Part shown: positions 49,711 through 57,642 of the stretch, one piece after another
Numbering within the stretch: the first letter of the stretch is position 1
Layout: each line of letters starts with the position of its first letter
The notes under the pieces: generated by a model
Database searches by the model: none
What the model saw: the letters and a program-made list of their open reading frames with translations, nothing else
What the model was told of the DNA's origin: nothing
Assembly (NCBI RefSeq): GCF_039614725.1
Contig: NZ_CP154859.1
Location: forward strand, 186,001-250,000
Direction of reading: 5' to 3'
Length of the DNA stretch: 64,000 nt
Source: Thauera sp. JM12B12
GTDB lineage: Bacteria > Pseudomonadota > Gammaproteobacteria > Burkholderiales > Rhodocyclaceae
Position numbers and translations under genes: made by a program

Positions 49711-49778
49711 GCGGGAGCGGGCTTGCCCGCGAACAGCGCTTCCTGGACCGCCGCTTTCGCGGGCAAGCCCGCTCCCAC
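49711..49778. repeat. REP-type palindrome pair, copy 5
   Basis: Arms 49711-49733 and 49756-49778, the right one being the exact consensus; a third partial arm GGCAAGCCCGCGCCCACGG follows. It lies between the convergent exonuclease and ybiT genes. Confidence 0.85.
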
Positions 49779-49808
49779 GGCAAGCCCGCGCCCACGGCGG
49801 GCTTCGGA

Positions 49809-51434
49809 TCAGTCCAGGCCTTGCGAGGAAAGGTATTCCTCGTAGGTCCCGCGGTAGTCGACGATCTGGTGGTCGAGTTTGATCTCGATGATGCGGGTGG
49901 CGAGCGAGGACACGAACTCGCGGTCATGCGAGATGAAGATCAGCGTGCCGGAGAACTTCTCGAGGCCGCTGTTGAGCGACTCGATCGATTCCATGTCGAG
50001 GTGGTTGGTGGGCTCGTCCATCAGCAGCACGTTGGGGCGCGACAGCATCAGCTTGCCGAACAGCATGCGGCCCTGCTCGCCGCCGGAGATCACCTTCACC
50101 GACTTCTTCACCTCGTCGCCCGAGAACAGCAGGCGGCCGAGCGTGCCGCGCAGCAGGGTCTCGTTGTCCTCGCCGGTGGCGGCGGCGGTGATGCGCGAAT
50201 AGGGCGCGATCCAGTCGGTGAGGCTGACGTCCTCGGCGAAATCGCTCGAGTGGTCCTGCGCGTAGTAGCCCGGCTTGGCCTTCTCCGCCCACTTGATGGC
50301 GCCCTTCTGCGGCGCGAGCTCGCCCATCAGCAGCTTCATCAGCGTGGTCTTGCCGACGCCGTTCTCGCCGATGATCGCCACCTTCTCGCCGGCCTCGATG
50401 GCGATCGAGAAGCGGTTGATCAGCGGCTTGTCCATGCCCTCGTAGGCGAAGGAGATGTTGTCCACCTCGCAGGCCAGGCGGTGCAGCTTGTCCTTCTCGT
50501 CGTAGTCGAAGCGGATCCACGGGTACTGGCGGGAAGACGGCTTGACGTCCTCGGGCTTGAGCTTGTCGATCAGCTTGAGGCGGCTGGTGGCCTGCTTGGC
50601 CTTGGACTTGTTGGCCGAGAAGCGGCGCACGAAGGCCTGCAGCTCCTGGATCTTGTCCTTGGCGCGGGCGTTGGCCGACGACTGGCGCTCGCGCGCCATC
50701 GTCGACGCTTCCATGTAGTCGTCGTAGTTGCCCGGGTAGATCGTGATCGTGCCGTAGTCCAGGTCGGCCATGTGGGTGCAGACCTGGTTCAGGAAGTGGC
50801 GGTCGTGCGAGATGATGACCATCGTGCAGTCGCGGTTGTTGAGCACGTCCTCGAGCCAGCGGATGGTGTTGATGTCGAGGTTGTTGGTCGGCTCGTCGAG
50901 CAGCAGGATGTCGGGGTTGGCGAACAGCGCCTGGGTGAGCAGCACGCGCAGCTTCCAGCCCGGGGCGACCTCGCTCATCGGGCCGTTGTGCAGCTCGGTG
51001 GGAATGCCCACGCCGAGCAGCAGCTCGCCGGCGCGCGCCTCGGCGGTGTAGCCGTCGTACTCGCCGACCTTGCCCTCGAGCTCGGCGGCGTGCATGTAGT
51101 CGTCCTCGGTGGCGTCCGGGTTGGCGTAGATCGCGTCGCGCTCCTTGATCGCCGCCCACAGCTCCTCGTGGCCCATCATCACCACGTCGAGCACGCGCAT
51201 GTCTTCGTAGGCGAACTGGTCCTGGCGCAGGTAGGCCATGCGCTCGTGCGGATCCTTGGAGACGTTGCCTGCGCTGGGTTCGAGGATGCCGCACAGGATC
51301 TTCATGAAGGTCGACTTGCCGGCGCCGTTGGCTCCGATCAGGCCGTAGCGGTTGCCGTCGCCGAACTTGACGGAGACGTTCTCGAACAGGGGCTTGGCCC
51401 CGAACTGCTGGGTGATATTGGCTGCGACGAGCAC
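49809..51434 (-). CDS. ybiT: ABC-F family ATPase YbiT
   Basis: The 541-residue protein has two ABC domains, each with Walker A (GANGAGKST and GENGVGKTT), signature ([12 protein letters not shown] and [11 protein letters not shown]) and Walker B ([11 protein letters not shown] and [11 protein letters not shown]), joined by a charged linker, with no membrane part. It aligns with E. coli YbiT over its whole length from memory, including [24 protein letters not shown] proteins act on ribosomes in the E site. A -10 TATAAT lies at 51477-51472 upstream. It stands alone. Confidence 0.95.
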   Translation of the reverse strand: MLVAANITQQFGAKPLFENVSVKFGDGNRYGLIGANGAGKSTFMKILCGILEPSAGNVSKDPHERMAYLRQDQFAYEDMRVLDVVMMGHEELWAAIKERDAIYANPDATEDDYMHAAELEGKVGEYDGYTAEARAGELLLGVGIPTELHNGPMSEVAPGWKLRVLLTQALFANPDILLLDEPTNNLDINTIRWLEDVLNNRDCTMVIISHDRHFLNQVCTHMADLDYGTITIYPGNYDDYMEASTMARERQSSANARAKDKIQELQAFVRRFSANKSKAKQATSRLKLIDKLKPEDVKPSSRQYPWIRFDYDEKDKLHRLACEVDNISFAYEGMDKPLINRFSIAIEAGEKVAIIGENGVGKTTLMKLLMGELAPQKGAIKWAEKAKPGYYAQDHSSDFAEDVSLTDWIAPYSRITAAATGEDNETLLRGTLGRLLFSGDEVKKSVKVISGGEQGRMLFGKLMLSRPNVLLMDEPTNHLDMESIESLNSGLEKFSGTLIFISHDREFVSSLATRIIEIKLDHQIVDYRGTYEEYLSSQGLD

Positions 51435-51515
51435 GGAAGCGTCCTGATTTTCAGATAAAACAAAGCCTTGGATTATAGCGCAGGCTGGCGCGGGCGGGCT
51501 CGCCGGCGTGCGCGG

Positions 51516-52925
51516 TCAGCGTCCGGCGGGGGCGTCGCCGAGGTCGAACTCGCAGCGGTTGCGCCCGCCCTGCTTGGCGCGATACATCGCGTCGTCGGCG
51601 CGATTGACCAGGCGCTGGTAGTCGGGGTGGCCGTCGTGCATCGCGGCGCCGATGCTCACGGTAAGCCTGAGCTGCGGCCCGCCGGCGATGATCAGCGCCT
51701 CGGAGGCGATGCGCGTGCGGATCTTCTCGGCCACGCGCTTCGCATGCTGCGGATCCATCTCCACCAGCAGCACGAGGAATTCCTCGCCGCCGTAGCGGAA
51801 CACGAAGTCGCCCGAACGCACGGTGTTCTGCAGGATCGCCGCCACCTGCTGCAGCACGCGGTCGCCGGCCTGATGGCCGTGCTCGTCGTTGATGCGCTTG
51901 AAGTGGTCGACGTCGATCAGCAGCAGCGCGAACGGCGTGCCCTCCGTGCGCGCGATCTCCGATTCGCGCGCCAGGATCGCAGGCAGGAAGCGCCGGTTGA
52001 GCAGCTGCGTCAGCGCATCCTTGCCCGACTCGAGATCGACCAGGTGCTCGAACATGCTCTCGACGAGGAACTTGAGTTCGCCGGTCGCCGACTGGATCTC
52101 GCGCATCAGGCGCCGCGTCTCGGCGAGGTCGTCGCTGTCGAGCTGCTGGGTACAGAGCGGCAGCAGGCTGTCGTCGATGCTGCGCATCAGGGCGCGGATC
52201 GTGCTCATCTCCGGTGCGCCGCGGAACATCGCCGACGCCTTGTGCTGCATCCACAAGCCGAAGGACGACTGGCTCACGCGCGGGAGGCTGTCGCCGGGCG
52301 CGGCGGTCATCATGGCCTGCAGGTAGCGGTTCTCCCAGTCGAGCAGTGCGCTGCGCTGGCGCTCGCGCTCGAGCGACATGTTCTGCCCGGTCGAGAAGGC
52401 GCGATAGGCCTCGTCGATGCGCGCCGTGCGCTCGTGCGAGGCGACGAAGGCCGAGCTCATGACCTCGAAGGCGAGGTCGATCAGGCTGTCGACGTAGATC
52501 ACTGCCTCGACCAGATCGTCGCGGCTCAGCGTGCTCTGCGCGAGCTGACTGCCGATGCGGTTCTTCAGCAGGCGCGCGCCGCGCGCGACGATGTTCACCG
52601 GCACGTCGATGCGCGCGTGGACCTCGCCGACGTGGCGCTGCATCGCCATCGCGGTCAGGAACTGCGCGCGCGTCTCGCATGAGAACAGCGTGCTCAGCCA
52701 GCGCTGCATCGAGGCATGCAGACGGGCGTGGACGGTCTCGTTGTCGAGGAAGGCCTGCGCCTCGGGGTCCTGCATCATCCGCGTGTAGAAGCTGTCAGCC
52801 ATCGACGCCTTGTGGGTCTCGACGATGTCGCGCACGGCCGTCCGCGACCGTTCGGGCGCGTGATCGAAAATATCGGACCAATCCTTCTGGATCGTCTCGT
52901 CCGTTGCAGGGGATGAATCTGGCAT
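51516..52925 (-). CDS. Globin-coupled diguanylate cyclase, DosC-like
   Basis: The 469-residue protein has an N-terminal sensor globin (about 15-165) with the haem-proximal region MQRHVGEVHARIDVPV (histidine 103 in the H-x-R-I pattern), a middle helical domain (about 175-300), and a GGDEF domain with RYGGEEF near residue 375. No EAL domain. By family it makes c-di-GMP depending on O2 bound to haem. A plain RxxD inhibition site is not obvious. It is divergent from the DUF1328 gene. Confidence 0.92.
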   Translation of the reverse strand: MPDSSPATDETIQKDWSDIFDHAPERSRTAVRDIVETHKASMADSFYTRMMQDPEAQAFLDNETVHARLHASMQRWLSTLFSCETRAQFLTAMAMQRHVGEVHARIDVPVNIVARGARLLKNRIGSQLAQSTLSRDDLVEAVIYVDSLIDLAFEVMSSAFVASHERTARIDEAYRAFSTGQNMSLERERQRSALLDWENRYLQAMMTAAPGDSLPRVSQSSFGLWMQHKASAMFRGAPEMSTIRALMRSIDDSLLPLCTQQLDSDDLAETRRLMREIQSATGELKFLVESMFEHLVDLESGKDALTQLLNRRFLPAILARESEIARTEGTPFALLLIDVDHFKRINDEHGHQAGDRVLQQVAAILQNTVRSGDFVFRYGGEEFLVLLVEMDPQHAKRVAEKIRTRIASEALIIAGGPQLRLTVSIGAAMHDGHPDYQRLVNRADDAMYRAKQGGRNRCEFDLGDAPAGR

Positions 52926-53041
52926 TTTTGTTATGAATCATACGTTTGAAGAAGTTCGCGATATTGCCACGCAACATCAAGATCTGCTGAATTGCTTGTA
53001 CCCAATCCCGGCGTCTCGCCTCGCCGCCGCCGCGGGCGCGT

Positions 53042-53057
53042 GTCGGAATCGTCCGAC
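53042..53057. promoter_or_regulatory. GTCGGA-ATCG-TCCGAC palindrome upstream of DUF1328
   Basis: Six-base perfect arms around ATCG, about 100 bases before the DUF1328 start in a 232-base divergent gap. A related TGTCCGACA/TGTAGGACA pair lies upstream of the BON gene (56397-56428), so both may bind the same response regulator. Confidence 0.4.
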
Positions 53058-53157
53058 GCCGGTTTCGGAGCGGGCCGATGGGCGCCAGCGCGGCCGGCGC
53101 CTAGAGTGAAGGCGTGATCCGGGGCTGCTCCGCCCGGAGCCCAGCGAGGAGAACATC

Positions 53158-53322
53158 ATGCTGCACTACGCCGTCGTCTTCTTCGTCATCGCCCTCATCG
53201 CCGCCGTGCTCGGTTTCGGCGGCATCGCCGCCGGCGCCGCCGAGATCGCCAAGGTGCTGTTCGTCGTCTTCCTGGTGATGGCGATCGCCAGCTTCATCAT
53301 CAACCTCATCAAGGGGCGATGA
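53158..53322 (+). CDS. DUF1328 small membrane protein
   Basis: The 54-residue protein is two hydrophobic helices, with [21 protein letters not shown] typical of the DUF1328 (YtjA) family and a short basic end, NLIKGR. It has a GAGGAG ribosome site. Function is unknown; family members are often induced with BON-domain proteins under envelope or osmotic stress, and here the response-regulator genes follow directly. Confidence 0.88.
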   Translation: MLHYAVVFFVIALIAAVLGFGGIAAGAAEIAKVLFVVFLVMAIASFIINLIKGR

Positions 53323-53411
53323 GGCCATGGCCCGCGTCGCGGACGGCGCCAGCCTCACCGGCCCGCTTCGGCTATGCTGGCGCCCATTCACCGCACTCCG
53401 GACCTTCGCCC

Positions 53412-54047
53412 ATGCTGCGCATCGCCATCGTCGACGACCACCAGATCGTGCGCGCCGGCTTTCGCGAACTGCTGGCCGACGAGCTCGGCCTCGAGATCGC
53501 GTTCGAGGCGGCCTCGGGTGAGGCCGCGCTCGAAGCCCTGCGCGCGCAGCCGGTCGACGTGCTGCTGCTCGACCTGTCCCTGCCCGGCCAGAGCGGCGTC
53601 GACGTGCTGCGCGCGGTGCGCCAGCGTTTTGATGGCGTGCGCGTGCTGATGCTGTCCGGCTTTCCGGAAGAACGCTACGCGCTGGCGATGATCCGCAACG
53701 GCGCCGACGGCTACCTGTGCAAGGACTGCTCGCGCGAGGAACTGCTGCAGGCCATCCGCACCGTGGCGCAGGGCCGGCGCTACGTGTCGGCGCGCACCGC
53801 CGAGCTGCTCGCCGAGGAGCTCGGCGGCGGGGGCGGGGGCGCGCCGCACGAGAAGCTGTCCGACCGCGAGCTGCAGGTCTTCCTGCGCCTGGCGCGCGGC
53901 GAGTCGGTGTCGGACATCGCCGAGGTGCTGAACCTGAGCGTGAAGACCGTCAGCACCTACCGCACCCGCCTGCTGGAGAAGCTCGGCGTGGGCAGCAATG
54001 CCGAGCTGGCCACCTACGCGCTGCGCCACGGGCTGATCCTGGAGTAG
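53412..54047 (+). CDS. NarL/FixJ-type response regulator
   Basis: The 211-residue protein has a receiver domain (IVDDHQIVRAGF, phospho-acceptor Asp54 in LLLDLSLPG) and a LuxR-type HTH (LSDRELQVFLRLARGESVSDIAEVLNLSVKTVSTY). The frame is open upstream to 53319, but the ATG at 53412 begins the first receiver strand. It lies between DUF1328 and a second receiver gene and faces the CHASE3 kinase, which is its probable partner. Confidence 0.92.
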   Translation: MLRIAIVDDHQIVRAGFRELLADELGLEIAFEAASGEAALEALRAQPVDVLLLDLSLPGQSGVDVLRAVRQRFDGVRVLMLSGFPEERYALAMIRNGADGYLCKDCSREELLQAIRTVAQGRRYVSARTAELLAEELGGGGGGAPHEKLSDRELQVFLRLARGESVSDIAEVLNLSVKTVSTYRTRLLEKLGVGSNAELATYALRHGLILE

Positions 54048-54059
54048 GGAGGCGGAGCG

Positions 54060-54470
54060 ATGACGGCGCCGCTTCGATCCGAATCCGCCGCGCCGGGGCT
54101 GCGCGTCGTGCTGATCGAGGACTCGGCGATGCTGCGTGGCATGCTCCGCGAGATGCTCGAGGAGCTCGACGGCGTCGCCGTGGTGGCCGAGGCCGAGGAC
54201 GAGCAGGGCGCGCTCGCCGCGCTCGAGACCCAATGCCCCGACCTGGCGATCGTCGATCTCGAACTGCGCGCGGGCAGCGGCCTGGGCGTGCTGCGCCAGC
54301 TGCAGGCCGAGCCGGCGCGCTTCGGACGTCCGCGCGCGGTGGTGTTCTCCAACTACGGCCACGCGCCGGTGCGCGCGCGCTGCGCGCAGCTCGGCGTCGA
54401 GCGCTTCTTCGACAAATCCTTCCAGCTCGACGAGCTGATCGACTTCGTCCAGGCCGCGGTTGCGGGCTGA
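54060..54470 (+). CDS. Single-domain response regulator
   Basis: The 136-residue protein is a lone receiver domain: acidic pocket VVLIEDSAML, phospho-acceptor Asp66 in AIVDLELRAGSG, and FFDKS with the conserved lysine. No output domain, so it acts as a phosphate sink or protein-protein switch. It starts 12 bases after the LuxR-type regulator and ends six bases before the convergent kinase gene. Confidence 0.9.
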   Translation: MTAPLRSESAAPGLRVVLIEDSAMLRGMLREMLEELDGVAVVAEAEDEQGALAALETQCPDLAIVDLELRAGSGLGVLRQLQAEPARFGRPRAVVFSNYGHAPVRARCAQLGVERFFDKSFQLDELIDFVQAAVAG

Positions 54471-54476
54471 GCCCCT

Positions 54477-55871
54477 TCAGTGCATGCGCGCGAACGGTAC
54501 GCGCGCGGTGATGCGCGTCCCCTGGCCCGGCGCGCTGTCGATGTCCAGACGGCCGGCGAGCATCTGCACCCGGTGCGCCATGCCGGCGAGGCCGTGGCGG
54601 TCGTCGCCGCGCGCGGCCGGGTCGAAGCCGACGCCGTTGTCCTCCACCGTCAGTTCCAGCTCGTCGCCCTCGATGCGCAGGCGCAGGCGCACGCGCGTCG
54701 CCTGCGCATAGCGGCGCACGTTGGTCAGCGCCTCCTGCGCGATGCGGTAGAGCGCGAGTGCGGTCGGAGGCGGCAGCTCGGGCAGGGACTCGGGCAGGTC
54801 GATCTCGAGCGCGCCGCCGTGCTCGCCGATGTCGCCGCTGTCGGGCAGCGCGCGCAGCGCCTCGACCAGACCGAGCTCGGACAGCAGGGGCGGGCGCAGG
54901 TCGGCCACCACCTTGCGCTTGAGCGCGATGCCCTGGTTCAGTGTGTCGAGCAGGCGGTCGAAGCGGCCGCGCAGCGGCGCCAGGCTGTCGGCCGGCAGCG
55001 TGCGCACGATCCAGCCGGCGTCTAGCTTGGCGGCCGTGAGCAGGGCACCGAGCTCGTCGTGCAGCTCGCGCGCCAGGCGTGCCTTCTCGGCTTCGCGGGC
55101 GTTGGTCAGGTAGCTGGCGAGGCTGCTGAGTTCCTGCGTGCGGTGGGCGACCTCGGTGTGCAGGCGCTCGTTCTCCGAGTGCAGCAGTTGCGCCATGCGT
55201 TCGCGCAGGCGGTCCTGACGGTACAGCACCACGACCAGCACCAGCAGCAGCGCCAGCACGCTGGCGCCGAGCACGCGGTTCATCGTGCGCGCGTCGGCAA
55301 AGCGTGCGAAGGCGCCGTCCTGGGTGGCGTCGATCTCGGCCTGGGTGGCGGCGCGCAGCGTCAGGATGCGGGCGCGGATGTCGTCGGTGACCTGCTTGCC
55401 GGTGCCGCCGTCGGGCTGGACGGCCGTGGGTGGCACGCCGCGCTCGATCGCCTGGGTGAGCAGGCTCCAGCGCATGTCGATCAGCAGCGCCAGATGGTCG
55501 ACGGTCTCGCGCTGGCCTTCGTCCGTCCACGCGTCTGCGCGCAGCGCGCCCAGCGTGGCTTCGAGCCCGGCCTGGCCCTCCTGGTAGGGCCTGAGATACA
55601 CCGGGTTGCGGGTGAGCAGGTAGCCGCGCACGCTCGACTCGGCGTCGAGCATCTGCAGCAGCAGGGTGTCGAGGTGATGGAGCCGAACCGAGCGCGCGCG
55701 CAAGTCCTCGAGTGCGGCGCGGCTCGACTCGGTTTGCCACTGGCCCGCGACCAGCCACGCCAGCCCGAGCACGAAGCTCAGCAGCAGCACGGCGATCAGC
55801 AGGCCCGCGCGTGGGCGCGGCAGGCGGGAGGGCGCAGGGGGCAAGGGCAGGGGCTCCGGCATCGAATCCAT
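54477..55871 (-). CDS. CHASE3 sensor histidine kinase, NarX/DegS type
   Basis: The 464-residue protein has a membrane helix (about 23-43), a periplasmic CHASE3-like helical domain (about 45-205), a second helix (VLGASVLALLLVLVVVLY), a coiled coil, a HisKA_3 domain with RLARELHDELGALL (histidine near 270) and a HATPase domain with DNGVGFD and GLAGMAHRVQ. It should phosphorylate the convergent LuxR-type regulator. A second ATG nine bases in is an alternative start. Confidence 0.92.
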   Translation of the reverse strand: MDSMPEPLPLPPAPSRLPRPRAGLLIAVLLLSFVLGLAWLVAGQWQTESSRAALEDLRARSVRLHHLDTLLLQMLDAESSVRGYLLTRNPVYLRPYQEGQAGLEATLGALRADAWTDEGQRETVDHLALLIDMRWSLLTQAIERGVPPTAVQPDGGTGKQVTDDIRARILTLRAATQAEIDATQDGAFARFADARTMNRVLGASVLALLLVLVVVLYRQDRLRERMAQLLHSENERLHTEVAHRTQELSSLASYLTNAREAEKARLARELHDELGALLTAAKLDAGWIVRTLPADSLAPLRGRFDRLLDTLNQGIALKRKVVADLRPPLLSELGLVEALRALPDSGDIGEHGGALEIDLPESLPELPPPTALALYRIAQEALTNVRRYAQATRVRLRLRIEGDELELTVEDNGVGFDPAARGDDRHGLAGMAHRVQMLAGRLDIDSAPGQGTRITARVPFARMH

Positions 55872-55990
55872 GAACCTGTCCTATCCTAGCCCACGCCTGC
55901 GCGAAAGTCCGGCGCACGTGCCGGCTGTGCGCAAGTCCGCGCCCTCGGCAAGCAGCGGCCTCGTCATCATGCCGGGGCCGCTGCGCGCGC

Positions 55991-56302
55991 TCAGGGCCGG
56001 ATCGCGATGTCGTTCTTCACCGCCTTCACGCCCGGCGTGCTGCGGGCGATGTCGACCGCGCGATTGCGCTCGGCGGTGCTCTTGGCGAAGCCGGACAGCT
56101 GCACCGTGCCCTTCAGCGTCTCCACGCTGATCGCCATCGCGCTCACGGTCGGGTCTTCGGCGAACTTGGCTTTCACCCGCGTGGTGATGGTCGCGTCATC
56201 GACGTATTCGCCGACGGTCGATTGGTCGCGGGTGACGGCGCAGCCGACTGCGGTGAAGGCGAGCAGGCCGGACAGGGCGAGGGTGGCGGCGGTGTGTTTC
56301 AT
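55991..56302 (-). CDS. BON-domain lipoprotein, OsmY-like
   Basis: The 103-residue protein has a signal peptide with lipobox before Cys21 (FTAVGC) and one BON domain (DDATITTRVKAKFAEDPTVS to VKNDIAIRP). BON proteins bind phospholipid surfaces and respond to osmotic or envelope stress. A GGAG site lies ten bases upstream of the ATG. It belongs by context to the stress two-component group and is divergent from sbcD. Upstream lies the TGTCC/GGACA inverted pair. Confidence 0.88.
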   Translation of the reverse strand: MKHTAATLALSGLLAFTAVGCAVTRDQSTVGEYVDDATITTRVKAKFAEDPTVSAMAISVETLKGTVQLSGFAKSTAERNRAVDIARSTPGVKAVKNDIAIRP

Positions 56303-56396
56303 GGTGGTCTCCTTGGTGGATCTGTCGTTCGGGGCGGGACGGGCGTCGTCGCCCCTGCGATGCGATTCAAATGTATGCTCCCCGCCGCCTGCACGC

Positions 56397-56428
56397 TGTC
56401 CGACAGTGCGGATTGCGCTGTAGGACAA
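56397..56428. promoter_or_regulatory. TGTCCGACA ... TGTAGGACA inverted pair
   Basis: Nine-base elements at 56397-56405 and 56420-56428 are inverted copies with one mismatch, 14 bases apart, in the BON/sbcD divergent gap. Spacing suits a response-regulator dimer pair controlling the BON gene. Confidence 0.45.
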
Positions 56429-56472
56429 TTCCCGCACGGCATCCCCGCCCCGATCTGTACCTTCCCGTCCCG

Positions 56473-57642
56473 ATGCGCTTCCTTCATTCCGCCGACTGGC
56501 ATCTCGGCCGTGTCTATCACGGCGTCTCCCTGCTCGAAGACCAGGCCCACGTGCTGCAGCAGTTCGTGCGCATCGCCGCCGACACCCGGCCCGACGCCAT
56601 CCTGCTCGCCGGCGACATCTACGACCGCTCGGTGCCACCGGCCGACGCGGTGCGCCTGCTCGGCCTGGTGCTCGAGCAGCTGGTGCTGGAACTGAAGATC
56701 CCGGTGGTGTTGATCGCCGGCAACCATGACGGCCCCGACCGCCTCGCATTCGGCTCCGGGTTGCTGCAGCGTGCCGGGCTGGTGGTGCGCGGGCCGGTGG
56801 AGATGGACGCCGCGCCGCTGGTGCTGCGTGACGCGCACGGCGAGGTCGAGATCCACGCCCTGCCGTATGCCGAGCCGGCGCTGGTGCGCAGCGCCAGCGG
56901 GGACGAGTCGATCACCGATCATCACGCCGCGCTCGCCGCCCAGACCGCAGCGGTACGCGCCGCACGCGCGCCCGGCCGGCGTGCGGTGGTGGTCGCCCAT
57001 GCCTTCGTGCAGGGCGGGGCGGAGAGCGAGTCCGAGCGCCCGCTGTCGGTCGGCGGAACGGGCGCGGTCGGCGCCGAGGTGTTCGTCGGTTTCGACTACG
57101 TGGCGCTTGGGCACCTGCACCGCCCGCAGGCGCTGGGGGGCGAGGGCGCCGAACCCTGGCGCAACGCGCGCATCCAGTACGCCGGCTCGCTGCTCAAGTA
57201 CTCCTTCGCCGAGGCCGACCACGCCAAATCGGCGAACCTCGTCGAGATGGGCGCCGAGGGCAACTGCACGGTCGAGCGCATCGCGCTGGTGCCGCGCCGC
57301 GACCTGCGCATCCTCGAGGGCGAGCTCGCCGCGCTGGTGGCCGCCGCCGCCACCGACCCGGCGCGCGACGACTACCTGCTCGCCCGCCTCACCGACCAGG
57401 GCGCGCTGCTCGACGCCATGGGCAAGCTGCGCAGCGCGTATCCCAACGCGCTCGCGATCGAGCGCCCGGCGCTGATCGGCGACGGTCCGGGGCGCGCCGC
57501 CGCCGACCACCGCCGCACCCGCATCCAGGATCTCTTCGCCAGCTTTCATCAGGAGACCACCGGCGTGGCGCTGGAACCCGCCGCACAGGCCGCGCTCGAT
57601 CGCGTCGTCGACCGCCTCGAACAGGAGGCGCGCGCCGCATGA
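56473..57642 (+). CDS. sbcD: Exonuclease SbcD (Mre11 homologue)
   Basis: The 389-residue protein has the metallophosphoesterase motifs in order: SADWHLG (6-12), LLAGDIYD, AGNHDGPDR, VVAHAF and GHLH. With SbcC it forms the ATP-dependent nuclease that opens DNA hairpins and removes blocked ends. The ATG at 56473 starts the first motif; the frame is open to 56371 upstream. The stop overlaps the sbcC start as ATGA. Confidence 0.95.
   Translation: MRFLHSADWHLGRVYHGVSLLEDQAHVLQQFVRIAADTRPDAILLAGDIYDRSVPPADAVRLLGLVLEQLVLELKIPVVLIAGNHDGPDRLAFGSGLLQRAGLVVRGPVEMDAAPLVLRDAHGEVEIHALPYAEPALVRSASGDESITDHHAALAAQTAAVRAARAPGRRAVVVAHAFVQGGAESESERPLSVGGTGAVGAEVFVGFDYVALGHLHRPQALGGEGAEPWRNARIQYAGSLLKYSFAEADHAKSANLVEMGAEGNCTVERIALVPRRDLRILEGELAALVAAAATDPARDDYLLARLTDQGALLDAMGKLRSAYPNALAIERPALIGDGPGRAAADHRRTRIQDLFASFHQETTGVALEPAAQAALDRVVDRLEQEARAA

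Noticed and set aside
49695..51458. 587-residue open frame on the plus strand
   Set aside because: Antisense shadow of ybiT, starting in REP sequence, with a low-complexity valine-leucine-glycine composition.
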